Assembly (NCBI GenBank): GCA_910575835.1
Contig: CAJTGB010000045.1
Coordinates: 1 to 34,737, forward strand
From: Lachnospiraceae bacterium
GTDB lineage: Bacteria; Bacillota; Clostridia; Lachnospirales; Lachnospiraceae
DNA length: 34,737 nt
Direction: 5' to 3'
The translations under genes were made by a program, and so were the position numbers. Positions 24,238 to 32,922 of this stretch are shown piece by piece (positions within the stretch are counted from its first letter, which is position 1; each line of letters begins with the position of its first letter). The notes beneath the pieces were generated by a model. It searched no databases, was not told the origin of the DNA, and saw only the letters and a program-made list of their open reading frames with translations.

Positions 24238-25980
24238 ATGGATGCAAGGGAAATCTATGAATTCTGGCTCACAGATTCTTATTTTGACGAGAAAACGAAG
24301 GAAGAGCTGAGGGGTATTGCAGAGGATGAAAAGGAGATAGAGGAACGGTTCTACAGGGAGCTGGAGTTTGGAACAGGAGGCCTGCGCGGGATCATCGGCG
24401 CAGGTACAAATCGTATGAATATCTATACCGTGCGTAAGGCAACGCAGGGGCTGGCAAATTTTATCATCAGGGAACAGGCGCAGGAAAAGGGTGCGGCGAT
24501 TGCTTATGATTCCCGGAATATGTCTCCTGAATTTGCAGAGGAAGCGGCTCTGTGCCTTGCGGCGAACGGGATCAGAGCTTATATATTCCCGTCTCTTCGC
24601 CCCACGCCGATGCTGTCGTTTGCGCTGCGAAAGCTTGGATGTATTGCAGGGATCGTGGTAACGGCGAGCCATAATCCGCCGGAATATAATGGATATAAAG
24701 TCTACTGGGAGGATGGCGCGCAGATTACATTTCCTAAGGATAAGGAGATCATCGGGGAGGTAAAGGGCATCACAGATTATGCACAGGTGAAGACAACGTC
24801 GAGGGAGGAGGCGCTAAAGACTGGTTTTTACCAGGTGATCGGTGAGGAAATCGATGATGCGTATATGGAGGAGCTGAAAAAACTGGTCCTGCATCCGGAG
24901 ATCATCCGGAAAGAAGCAAAAGATCTGAAGATTGTCTATACACCGCTCCATGGAACGGGAAATATTCCGGTCAGAAGAGTGCTCCGGGAGCTTGGATTTG
25001 CCAATGTCTGCGTGGTAAAAGAACAGGAATTGCCAGACGGTAATTTCCCGACTGTCTCGTACCCCAATCCGGAAGATAAGAATGCGTTTGCTCTGGCTCT
25101 TGGATTGGCGAAAGAGGTGGATGCGGATATCGTATTGGCGACAGATCCGGATGCGGACCGTCTTGGCGTATATGCGAAGGATACAAAGACAGGGGAATAT
25201 GTAAGCTTTACCGGAAATATGTCCGGGATGCTGATTCTGGAGTACCAGCTTTCACAGAGAAAGGAGTTGGGACTGCTTCCAGAGAATGGAGCCGTTGTCA
25301 CAACGATCGTGTCCGGCAAGATGGCAAGAGAGGTGGCAAAAGCCTATGAGGTGGAGCTGATCGAGACTCTGACAGGCTTCAAATATATCGGAGAACAGAT
25401 TAAATTCTTCGAGCAGAATCAGGAAAAGGAATATATATTTGGTTATGAGGAGAGCTACGGATGCCTTGTGGGAACCCATGCACGCGATAAGGATGCGGTC
25501 GTGGCGGTGATGGCGCTCTGCGAGGCGGCGGCTTATTACAAGAGTCAGGGAATGACATTGTGTGATAAGATGCAGGAATTGTTTGAGGTATATGGATATT
25601 ATAAGGAAGATCTGTGTACCGTGACTCTAAAGGGACAGGACGGGGCGAAACAGATCGATGCAATGATGGAAAAGCTTCGTCTGGATGTGCCAAAGAGCAT
25701 TGGCTGTATGAGAGTGACACAGTTCAGAGATTACAGGGAAGACGTAAAGCTTGATATGGCAAGCGGGAAAAAGACCGGTACCGGGCTCCCGAAATCTAAT
25801 GTGCTGTATTTTGAACTGGAAAATAGTGCATGGTGCTGTGTGCGTCCGTCCGGCACAGAGCCGAAGATCAAATTCTATGTGGGCGTAAAGGGGAAAAGTG
25901 AAGAAGATGCAAAAGCTTTAATGCAGAATATTACAGAAGATGTAACCCGCTGCACCGTCGGTCTGCAGACGCATAGCTGA
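24238..25980 (+). CDS. Phosphoglucomutase/phosphomannomutase
   Basis: A 580-residue alpha-D-phosphohexomutase that interconverts hexose-1-phosphates and hexose-6-phosphates. The catalytic phosphoserine is Ser144 in TASHNPPEYNGYK, the magnesium site is DPDADR (303-308), the sugar-recognition loop is GYEESYG (402-408) and the phosphate-binding loop is RPSGTEPK (536-543). Length and the GGLRG start (near residue 47) fit the PgcA-type mutases of Firmicutes, which handle both glucose and mannose. In this operon it should make mannose-6-phosphate from the mannose-1-phosphate released by the two GH130 enzymes. AGGAGG precedes the ATG, 68 bp after the esterase gene. Confidence 0.93.
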   Translation: MDAREIYEFWLTDSYFDEKTKEELRGIAEDEKEIEERFYRELEFGTGGLRGIIGAGTNRMNIYTVRKATQGLANFIIREQAQEKGAAIAYDSRNMSPEFAEEAALCLAANGIRAYIFPSLRPTPMLSFALRKLGCIAGIVVTASHNPPEYNGYKVYWEDGAQITFPKDKEIIGEVKGITDYAQVKTTSREEALKTGFYQVIGEEIDDAYMEELKKLVLHPEIIRKEAKDLKIVYTPLHGTGNIPVRRVLRELGFANVCVVKEQELPDGNFPTVSYPNPEDKNAFALALGLAKEVDADIVLATDPDADRLGVYAKDTKTGEYVSFTGNMSGMLILEYQLSQRKELGLLPENGAVVTTIVSGKMAREVAKAYEVELIETLTGFKYIGEQIKFFEQNQEKEYIFGYEESYGCLVGTHARDKDAVVAVMALCEAAAYYKSQGMTLCDKMQELFEVYGYYKEDLCTVTLKGQDGAKQIDAMMEKLRLDVPKSIGCMRVTQFRDYREDVKLDMASGKKTGTGLPKSNVLYFELENSAWCCVRPSGTEPKIKFYVGVKGKSEEDAKALMQNITEDVTRCTVGLQTHS

Positions 25981-26033
25981 CACGAATATCAAGCACTGTC
26001 AAGATCAGTGTAATGGCGTACAAGGAGGATATG

Positions 26034-27392
26034 ATGGGATTTTCAGAGAATTTTGTGTGGGGCGCGGCAACCAGCGCCTATCAGATAGAGGGCGCGGTAA
26101 AGGAAGATGGGAAAGGCGAACATATATGGGATGTGTATGTAAAAGAGCCGGGGCATATATATGGCGGACATAATGGAAACAGCGCATGTGACCATTACCA
26201 CAGATTTCGTGAAGACGTAAGCATTATGAAGGAAATCGGCATTATGGCTTATCGCTTTTCGATTGATTGGTCAAGAGTCCTGCCGGAAGGTTTTGGCTCT
26301 GTGAATGAGAGTGGTATCGCCTTTTATGATTCGTTGATCAATGAGCTGTTAAAAAATGGGATCGAGCCGTATATCACCCTGCATCACTGGGAACTCCCGT
26401 ATGAGATTTACAAACGGGGAGGCTGGATGAATCCTCAGATCGTTGAGTGGTTTGGAGAATATGCAAGGCTTATTGCCGGGCGGTTTAGTGACAGGGTGAC
26501 TCATTTCTTTACCCTGAACGAACCGCAGTGCTTTGTCGGCCTGGGATATTTGACGGGCGATCATGCGCCGGGAATCAAAGCGCCCTTACGAGATACTTTC
26601 GAAATGGCACATAATGCGCTGAAGGCGCATGGAAGGGCAGTGCAGATGTTACGGCAGTATGGGAAACAAAGGCTGACTGTCGGCTATGCGCCTACCTGCG
26701 GGATGTGTTACCCTGAAACAGAGAAGGCGGAAGACATTGAAGCGGCAAGACAGGCGTTGTTTGCCATGAATCAGGATGACAGGAATTGGACATGGAATGT
26801 ATCCTGGTGGTCAGATCCGGTGCTGCTTGGAAATTATCCGGAAGAAGGGCTTAAGCGGTATGAGCCATACCTGCCCAGAATAACGGACGAGGATATGAAA
26901 CTGATAGCAGAGCCGATTGATGTATATGGACAGAATATATACAATGGACGGTGCATCCGCATGGGCAGGGACGGTATGCCAGAAGAAGTGAAACGCTGTG
27001 AAGGGTTTCCGAAGACTGCTGTTTTGTGGCCGGTGACGCCGGAAGCTCTTTACTGGGGACCTAGATTCTTATATGAGCGGTATCGGAAGCCCATATATAT
27101 AACAGAGAATGGGATGTCCTGCCATGATGTTGTTTCGATAGACGGCAAGGTACATGATCCGAACCGGACGGACTTTTTGGCAAGGTATCTTAAGGAGCTT
27201 AAAAGAGCGGCGGGGGAGATTGATTTAAGAGGATATTTCCATTGGTCTCTTATGGATAATTTCGAGTGGGAGAAAGGGTATTCGGAGCGATTCGGCCTGG
27301 TGTATGTGGATTATCAGACACAGAAAAGAATGAAAAAAGATTCTGCGTACTGGTATCAGGATGTGATTCGAAGTAATGGAGCTAAGTTATGA
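26034..27392 (+). CDS. GH1 beta-glucosidase
   Basis: A 452-residue (beta/alpha)8 retaining glycosidase. The acid/base is Glu163 in FTLNEPQ and the nucleophile Glu358 in YITENGMS; FVWGAATSAYQIEG at the start, FSIDWSRVLPEG, HHWELPYE and WSLMDNFEWEKGY near the end are standard GH1 blocks. There is no phospho-sugar-binding signature and no PTS gene, so the substrate should be a non-phosphorylated oligosaccharide. In a glucomannan pathway it could remove non-reducing beta-glucosyl units that the mannosyl phosphorylases cannot take. The ATG at 26034 is 5 bases after AAGGAGG; two earlier in-frame ATGs (26013, 26031) fit less well. The stop overlaps the next start (ATGA). Confidence 0.92.
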   Translation: MGFSENFVWGAATSAYQIEGAVKEDGKGEHIWDVYVKEPGHIYGGHNGNSACDHYHRFREDVSIMKEIGIMAYRFSIDWSRVLPEGFGSVNESGIAFYDSLINELLKNGIEPYITLHHWELPYEIYKRGGWMNPQIVEWFGEYARLIAGRFSDRVTHFFTLNEPQCFVGLGYLTGDHAPGIKAPLRDTFEMAHNALKAHGRAVQMLRQYGKQRLTVGYAPTCGMCYPETEKAEDIEAARQALFAMNQDDRNWTWNVSWWSDPVLLGNYPEEGLKRYEPYLPRITDEDMKLIAEPIDVYGQNIYNGRCIRMGRDGMPEEVKRCEGFPKTAVLWPVTPEALYWGPRFLYERYRKPIYITENGMSCHDVVSIDGKVHDPNRTDFLARYLKELKRAAGEIDLRGYFHWSLMDNFEWEKGYSERFGLVYVDYQTQKRMKKDSAYWYQDVIRSNGAKL

Positions 27393-29239
27393 GTATATTA
27401 AAATTAAAACCAAGCTGTAAAGACTATCTTTGGGGCGGCAGCAGACTTGTAGAAGAATATGGAAAAGAGTATGACGGAGAGGTGCTGGCAGAAACGTGGG
27501 AGTTATCCTGTCACCCGGACGGGCCGTCTGTGATACGGAATGGGAAATATACGGGCAGAACGCTGTCAGAATATATTGAGCAGGAAGGAAAAGATGTCCT
27601 TGGAACACATTGCAGAAGATTCAGGGATTTCCCGATTCTGACAAAGTTCATTGACGCGAAGGATAATCTATCCATCCAGGTGCATCCTGATAACCGATAT
27701 GCTTTGAAGAATGAAGGGCAATACGGCAAGACGGAGATGTGGTACGTCATGGATGCCGGGAAGGAAGCATTTTTATATTACGGATTCAAGAAAGAGATCA
27801 GCAGAGAAGAGTTTGCAAGACGGATTCAGGAGGATACGCTTCTTGAGGTGCTGAATGCGGTGCCGGTGCAAAAAGGCGATGTATTGTTTATAGAGTCGGG
27901 AACGATCCATGCGATCGGAAAGAATATTCTGATCGCGGAGATTCAGCAGAATTCTAATGTAACCTATCGTGTATATGATTATGGCAGAGTCGGAAAAGAC
28001 GGGAAAAAGAGAGATCTGCATATAGAGAAAGCGCTTGCGGTTACAAACAGGATTCCGATCGTTAAGGATAATAGCAGTTACCCCCATGTGGCAGACTGTG
28101 ATTACTTTACCGTGGATAAACTGAATCTGGACGGGAAGGTTATGAGGGAGCTTACAGGTGAGGTGTCAGAGGAATCCTTTGCCAGTATCCTGATGCTGGA
28201 CGGGGAAGGGATCATTGAAAATGAGGGAGAAACTCTGGATTATAAAAAAGGAGACAGTTTCCTTCTGTCGGCAGGGAGCGGGAAATATACGATAAAAGGG
28301 ACGTGCGACGCCCTGATCACGACGATCCGGGAAAAAGCAGCGCAGGTAAGAGTAGGAATTGCGATAGGCGGAACGGATACCAGGATCGGTCTGATAGATG
28401 TCCATCAGCATGTGATAGCAGAACGGATGATAAAAACCAATGCAGAACGTCCGGCAGAAGAAGTGGTTGAAGAGATCGGGAGGACGGTCCTTGCGCTTTT
28501 GGAACAGCAGAAGATCCCTATGGATCAATGTGTGGGAGCAGGAATCGGCGTACCGGGTACGGTGGACAGAAAACAGGGAGTTGTCCGCTATTCGAATAAT
28601 ATCAGATGGGAAGATGTAGACATCGTAAAAGAGATGGGAAAATACCTGCCGTTACCTATCTATATTGCGAATGACGCGGACTGCGCGGCTCTGGGCGAGG
28701 TCACGGCAGGGGCAGGCAGGGATTATCAGGATGTTATCATGCTTACGCTCGGAACGGGCGTAGGGGGCGGAATTATACTGGACGGCAATATCTATGAAGG
28801 AAAGGGGATCGGCGGAAGCGAACTGGGGCACATGGTGATTGTGGAAGACGGAGAGCAGTGTACCTGCGGAAGAAAAGGCTGTCTGGAAGCGTATGTTTCT
28901 GAGACAGCGCTGATCCGGGACATCAGACGTGCTGTGGGAAAAGAGCTGACGCCGGAGGCAATCTTTGCAGCGGCGAAGAAGGATGAGGCGGTGAAGGCGG
29001 TCGTGGATTCCTATATAAGAAGGCTTGGAACAGGGATCGTGAATATCGTGAATATTTTCCGCCCGCAGCTGGTATTGCTTGGCGGCGGCGTTTCTGTTCA
29101 GGGGGAAGAGCTTATAAAACCAGTGGAAGAAATTATGAGACAGGGGTGCTTTGGAAAAGAAAAGAGTGAGCTTCCCCAGATTAAAATTGCATCTCTTGGG
29201 AACGAGGCGGGGATGATCGGGGCGGCTGGTCTGATATGA
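27389..29239 (+). CDS. Fusion of mannose-6-phosphate isomerase and ROK-family sugar kinase
   Basis: A single frame of 616 residues joins two enzymes. Residues 1-315 are a class I mannose-6-phosphate isomerase: zinc ligands His99 in QVHPDN, Glu116 in KTEMW and His174 in GTIHAIGKN are present. Residues about 319-616 are a ROK kinase: GIAIGGTDTRIGL for ATP, GIGVPGTVD, catalytic aspartate in NDADCAALGE (Asp429 or Asp431), GTGVGGGI and the zinc motif CTCGRKGCLE (491-500) with His481. The fusion would convert mannose-6-phosphate to fructose-6-phosphate and phosphorylate the glucose freed by GH130_1 (substrate inferred). No frameshift or internal start with ribosome binding site is seen at the junction. 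It is the last gene of the operon and starts inside the GH1 stop (ATGA). Confidence 0.93.
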   Translation: MSILKLKPSCKDYLWGGSRLVEEYGKEYDGEVLAETWELSCHPDGPSVIRNGKYTGRTLSEYIEQEGKDVLGTHCRRFRDFPILTKFIDAKDNLSIQVHPDNRYALKNEGQYGKTEMWYVMDAGKEAFLYYGFKKEISREEFARRIQEDTLLEVLNAVPVQKGDVLFIESGTIHAIGKNILIAEIQQNSNVTYRVYDYGRVGKDGKKRDLHIEKALAVTNRIPIVKDNSSYPHVADCDYFTVDKLNLDGKVMRELTGEVSEESFASILMLDGEGIIENEGETLDYKKGDSFLLSAGSGKYTIKGTCDALITTIREKAAQVRVGIAIGGTDTRIGLIDVHQHVIAERMIKTNAERPAEEVVEEIGRTVLALLEQQKIPMDQCVGAGIGVPGTVDRKQGVVRYSNNIRWEDVDIVKEMGKYLPLPIYIANDADCAALGEVTAGAGRDYQDVIMLTLGTGVGGGIILDGNIYEGKGIGGSELGHMVIVEDGEQCTCGRKGCLEAYVSETALIRDIRRAVGKELTPEAIFAAAKKDEAVKAVVDSYIRRLGTGIVNIVNIFRPQLVLLGGGVSVQGEELIKPVEEIMRQGCFGKEKSELPQIKIASLGNEAGMIGAAGLI

Positions 29240-29493
29240 TGGAGGCAATACGAGGAACGCGCCAGGGCTGCGAAAAGGACCAAGATTGACGCAAAGAAAG
29301 CGGCTAGACGGCAGGAGGATACAGAACGAGGAGAATTTTACATTAAAATTTTAAGGGGCAGATATGACTCGCACGAGTCATACCTGCCCTGTTTGGAACC
29401 ATCTATTTCCCGACAGCCCCTTTTAATGACAGGCGTGTGAAAAGACCTCTGCTGGACGACGGCTTTTTTCTTTTGCTGTCGTGCGGCAGATTA
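29240..29493. other. Gap after the mannan operon with hairpins and an in-frame open extension
   Basis: GGGCAG then TATGACTCG (29356-29371) pairs with CGAGTCATA then CTGCCC (29374-29389), a strong stem that may end the mannan transcript although only TGTTTGG follows. A second, imperfect inverted repeat lies at 29449-29488 near the end of the minus-strand lipoprotein gene. The frame directly after the kinase stop stays open for 66 codons in phase, but lacks a start codon. Base composition becomes more AT rich to the right, so this may be the edge of an acquired module. Confidence 0.5.
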
Positions 29494-29967
29494 TTATTCT
29501 ATATTCATTTCTAAATGTCCTGTAAAATTGTTTCCAATAACGCCAATATAGTTCCCGCCTTCCGGCAATGTTATTGTTTCGGAATAGCTGCCAGTTGCTT
29601 CAAGCAGGATTACCGGATCATCGCTGCCAGAAACCCAAAACACTTGCGCTGTTCCCTCGGTAATTTCCAAGTCACAGGAAACAGAAATATCTTTGCCATT
29701 TTCACGCTCAATAGAAGTTCCGCCAAAGAGATATTCTGTTTTAGAAAAATCCTTATAATCTGCCGTATACGTCCCGGTATAGCAATCTTCCCCATATGTC
29801 CGATTTCCTTTAAGTAAAAAATTGCTTGTGAGTGCTGCATTTCCGGCTGTTTGGACAACACTATTATACTGATCTAAGATTTCATCTTTTGAACACCCTG
29901 CAAGTGTCAAACTAAATATTAAAATACTTATTGAAAGGAAATGGAAACGTATTCTCTTATAGCACAT
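29494..29967 (-). CDS. Small lipoprotein of unknown function
   Basis: A 157-residue lipoprotein. The signal peptide (residues 1-24) ends in the lipobox LAGC. The mature domain (about 130 residues) is rich in beta-strand-like Tyr/Thr/Gly stretches such as GNRTYGEDCYTGTYTADY and ends GNNFTGHLEMNIE. I do not recognise the family. It is the last gene of the minus-strand two-component and transporter module, so a role in peptide sensing, binding or resistance is plausible. The ATG at 29967 follows AAAGG by 9 bases; the frame reaches a TTG at 29997 without a better site. Confidence 0.75.
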   Translation of the reverse strand: MCYKRIRFHFLSISILIFSLTLAGCSKDEILDQYNSVVQTAGNAALTSNFLLKGNRTYGEDCYTGTYTADYKDFSKTEYLFGGTSIERENGKDISVSCDLEITEGTAQVFWVSGSDDPVILLEATGSYSETITLPEGGNYIGVIGNNFTGHLEMNIE

Positions 29968-30011
29968 ATCATCAGCCTTTCTATTTTTTAATTCCAAACC
30001 TATAACTGCCC

Positions 30012-30395
30012 TTATTCACTCGTTGGTGCTGTATAATTGCTTTGCACAACGGCAGGAAGTTCATCATATTGCACCTCTTTCCATTCAAGAACACCTCGGA
30101 TCGGCATTATCGTTAAACGGATAAAAGCTCCCTCTTTCAATTCCTTTGATGTTCCGAATGTAATGTCTTTTCCTTTTCCATTCTCATCGTAAGAAAATAA
30201 AGTGTATGAGTAATCCATACTTCCACTAAAGTTAATTACACCGCCTTTTGATTCGGTCTGTTCTATTTTACTGTTATCAATCTGTGAATAATAGTATGTG
30301 CTGCCAGTTCCCGAAAGAAACCACATACAAAAACCAGTAAAACCTACAACAATTATTACAACTACTGCAATCCCGATAGATAATTTTTTCTTCAT
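30012..30395 (-). CDS. YxeA-family (DUF1093) secreted or membrane-anchored protein
   Basis: A 127-residue protein with an N-terminal hydrophobic segment (residues 5-30) and a small beta-rich domain outside. STYYYSQIDNSKIE and the SYDENGKGKDITF and LKEGAFIRLTI segments match the YxeA family, whose members lie beside BceAB- or LanFEG-type peptide-resistance transporters. Function is unknown; a helper of the transporter or a small OB-fold binding protein are suggestions. It sits 16 bp after the second permease gene and has GGAGGATAT before its ATG, so it is part of the operon. Confidence 0.85.
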   Translation of the reverse strand: MKKKLSIGIAVVVIIVVGFTGFCMWFLSGTGSTYYYSQIDNSKIEQTESKGGVINFSGSMDYSYTLFSYDENGKGKDITFGTSKELKEGAFIRLTIMPIRGVLEWKEVQYDELPAVVQSNYTAPTSE

Positions 30396-30410
30396 TCCTA
30401 TATCCTCCGC

Positions 30411-31199
30411 TTACCAGCCTTTTTTTGTTATTGTTTTTTTGTGTTTTTTTGCTGCCTTGACTGGCACGTTTCCTTTTGCAGTGAACACGAAAACAGCAGT
30501 AATCATCAATACGGCAATCATACTAATCAGACAGATGAATACATTCCAATGTACAGCCGGATCGTAGCTTCTGTAACTGATTAAGCCTAAACTTGCAGTA
30601 ACAGGATAAACATTTGCTAACGCAGCATTTCCAGAGGCAAACATACCGCCATAGCCATAAACAAAAGCAACAATCGTTCCAAGCATATGTCCGTTTGGTA
30701 TACGGGCAGCGAATGCAATTACAGGCATGACTGCAATATACAAAAACAGACAGTTGAGAATAATCTGAATAAATGTCTGTAATACTGATGTTGCAGACAT
30801 TCCCGAAAATCCCATCAACAAATTGGCAATTACCGTGAATGCCGCACTTACCAGCCCAAAAAACAAAGAAAGCAGCGCACATACAAACAATTTCCCACAC
30901 AAAAGGCGGCTATAAGGAACAGGAATAGTCATAATACTTTTCAGCGTATCGTCTTTTCCTTCCCTTGCTATGATATATCCGGCAATGAGGGCAATGCACA
31001 TGGGGAAAATCGTTGTGGCATTATTTTTGATTACCTGTTCTGTAAAAAAGGCAAATGTCCAAACCGTTCCGTCCAATGCGGTTGTGGAAAAAAGCGTTAA
31101 TACGACGGAGAGCAGCATTAGGAAAACACCTGCCCATATCATATGATACCGCTTTAATTTCCATATTTCGGTCTTAACCATGCGAAACATATCATTCAT
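30411..31199 (-). CDS. ABC transporter permease, LanG-like
   Basis: A 262-residue ABC-2-type permease with six predicted hydrophobic segments, the first at about residues 20-40. It is the second of two related permeases encoded after the ATPase, the pattern of LanFEG lantibiotic-immunity and Clostridioides CprABC transporters. The ATG at 31199 overlaps the upstream permease stop by 8 bases and follows AGAGAGGGG closely; an alternative ATG lies 9 bases downstream. Together with the first permease it would form the channel that expels a peptide from the membrane. Confidence 0.88.
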   Translation of the reverse strand: MNDMFRMVKTEIWKLKRYHMIWAGVFLMLLSVVLTLFSTTALDGTVWTFAFFTEQVIKNNATTIFPMCIALIAGYIIAREGKDDTLKSIMTIPVPYSRLLCGKLFVCALLSLFFGLVSAAFTVIANLLMGFSGMSATSVLQTFIQIILNCLFLYIAVMPVIAFAARIPNGHMLGTIVAFVYGYGGMFASGNAALANVYPVTASLGLISYRSYDPAVHWNVFICLISMIAVLMITAVFVFTAKGNVPVKAAKKHKKTITKKGW

Positions 31200-31989
31200 C
31201 CCCTCTCTTTTTATACATATAATCAATCACTATAACGGAAAGCAAAGCTATAACGGATAAAATAGTGATTGTCTGAAATGTAGTCGGAATTAAATTTTCC
31301 AACATCCCCACACCGTCCATAGTGCCATGCGCGGTTAAATTTCCTGCGCTCCATAGGGTTGTAAGCGGAATTGGCATTAGCCAGCACATCACTTTAGGCA
31401 GTGCGCCAAAAGATGATTCGGCTGTCATACTTAAAACACTGTAAAAAACACACAATAAAACAGAGAATATATAGTTCTTGCTAAAGAAAACGACAAGGAC
31501 GATTAACGGCAGCGTCCCGGCCGTAATAAAAATCCCCATTTCCAGAGCAAAAAATAATCTGTAAGCAATATTGTTTACTTCTGCAATCAGCCCGCCGCAA
31601 AGGATTGTTATAAGAGCCGATGTCAGACTGAAAATAATTCCAAAAGAGAACAGGACAATAATCTTTGCCAAAATCATCTGTGTGCTTGTTATGGGAATTG
31701 TGCGTAGATTTTTGAAGGTATCATTATCCCGTTCCATAAAAAAGAGCATGGCTGCAATCACCCCGATCATGCACGGTAAAAGCAATTCTACTCCATAGCC
31801 CATAACCGACTGAAAGTAATCATTGAAAATCGCTATCTTACTGTCATATCGTTCTGCTGTCTGCGGCATTGTCATCAATACTGTCAGCGGCACGGGAAAT
31901 AAAAACGCAGAAAGAACAACCAGCCATATAAATTTTTTGCGCTTTAATTTTGCAAATTCGCACATAACCAGTTTAAGCAATCCCCTCAC
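31192..31989 (-). CDS. ABC transporter permease, LanE-like
   Basis: A 265-residue ABC-2-type permease with about six hydrophobic segments, beginning with a basic stretch (CEFAKLKRKKFIWLVVLSAF) usual for lantibiotic-immunity permeases. ERDNDTFKNLRTIPITSTQM (residues about 87-106) is the cytoplasmic coupling region. It starts with GTG inside the ATPase gene end (17-base overlap), after the weak site GGGGG; an internal ATG at 31965 is an alternative start. Coupled with the second permease gene through an 8-base overlap. Confidence 0.87.
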   Translation of the reverse strand: MRGLLKLVMCEFAKLKRKKFIWLVVLSAFLFPVPLTVLMTMPQTAERYDSKIAIFNDYFQSVMGYGVELLLPCMIGVIAAMLFFMERDNDTFKNLRTIPITSTQMILAKIIVLFSFGIIFSLTSALITILCGGLIAEVNNIAYRLFFALEMGIFITAGTLPLIVLVVFFSKNYIFSVLLCVFYSVLSMTAESSFGALPKVMCWLMPIPLTTLWSAGNLTAHGTMDGVGMLENLIPTTFQTITILSVIALLSVIVIDYMYKKRGDE

Positions 31990-32896
31990 CCCCTGTTACA
32001 CGTTTGAAGTAATCTTCAAGGCTCTCTTCGCAAGTATGGGCTTCCGATACTTCTAAACCATTTTCCACAAAAGCAGTGACAATTCTTCCTATTGGTAAAT
32101 CAAGATTATGCACCTGTATATTGTGGTTGTCCTGTACGGTAAACCGGCTCTCATGGAAGATACGTTCTAAAATTCTTGCCGCCTGTGCCGTATCCGAAAC
32201 AGTAAAGCGGATATGCTTGCTGCTCTTTGCTTCCAGTTCTGCAAGACTTTCTTCTTCCAGCAATGTACCGTGGTCGATAATGCCTATATCGTCTGCCAAA
32301 AGTGCAATTTCAGAAAGGATATGGCTGGAAATCAATATTGTTTTTCCACGCTCATTGCAGAGATCACGGATAAAGGAACGGACTTCTGCAATTCCAATCG
32401 GGTCAAGACCGTTGATCGGTTCATCCAAAATCAAAAGCTCCGGATCGTGCATAATGGCAAGTGCAATCGCCAGCCGCTGCTTCATGCCAAGTGAATATTG
32501 GGAAAACAGCTTTTTATCTTTGTAAGGCAGACCAACTAAATCAAGTGCATTTTTAATTGCGCCTCGGTTCGGCACTCCCCGCAGGGTAGCAAAAATGCGC
32601 AGATTTTCGGTAGCTGTAAGATTAGGATAGAAGCCGGGGGATTCAATCAGACTGCCAATACGGGACAACAGCTTTTTTTCATTTGCCTGTAAGGGCTTCC
32701 CCCAAATCGTCACTTCCCCAGAAGTCGGCTGCGTAAGTCCAAGCAGCATCTTCATAGTCGTTGTCTTTCCGGCTCCATTTCTTCCAAGCAGACCATAGAT
32801 ACGTCCTTTTTGAACATGAATGTTCAGATTGGCAACACTTTTTTGTGTTCCGTATTGCTTTGTAAGATTTTTCGTTTCAATTATATATTTGCTCAT
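31973..32896 (-). CDS. ABC transporter ATP-binding protein, LanF/BcrA-like with E-loop
   Basis: A 307-residue ATPase. Walker A is GRNGAGKTT (38-46), the signature is YSLGMKQR (134-141), Walker B plus catalytic Glu159 is LLILDEP, and the switch histidine is in ISSHIL. The position of the Q-loop glutamine holds glutamate (IGSLIESPGFY, Glu85), which is the E-loop described for LanF proteins of lantibiotic immunity transporters. A C-terminal extension (about 220-307) is present as in BcrA-type proteins. It is the first gene of the transporter operon, preceded by AAAGGAGG and by a promoter with repeated TTGCA boxes. Confidence 0.93.
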   Translation of the reverse strand: MSKYIIETKNLTKQYGTQKSVANLNIHVQKGRIYGLLGRNGAGKTTTMKMLLGLTQPTSGEVTIWGKPLQANEKKLLSRIGSLIESPGFYPNLTATENLRIFATLRGVPNRGAIKNALDLVGLPYKDKKLFSQYSLGMKQRLAIALAIMHDPELLILDEPINGLDPIGIAEVRSFIRDLCNERGKTILISSHILSEIALLADDIGIIDHGTLLEEESLAELEAKSSKHIRFTVSDTAQAARILERIFHESRFTVQDNHNIQVHNLDLPIGRIVTAFVENGLEVSEAHTCEESLEDYFKRVTGGEGIA

Positions 32897-32922
32897 TGCG
32901 AAACCTCCTTTTCATGTCTGCT

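Noticed and set aside
32076-32525. A 149-codon plus-strand frame opposite the transporter ATPase
   Set aside because: It mirrors the ATPase gene, including its Walker B region, and has no ribosome binding site.
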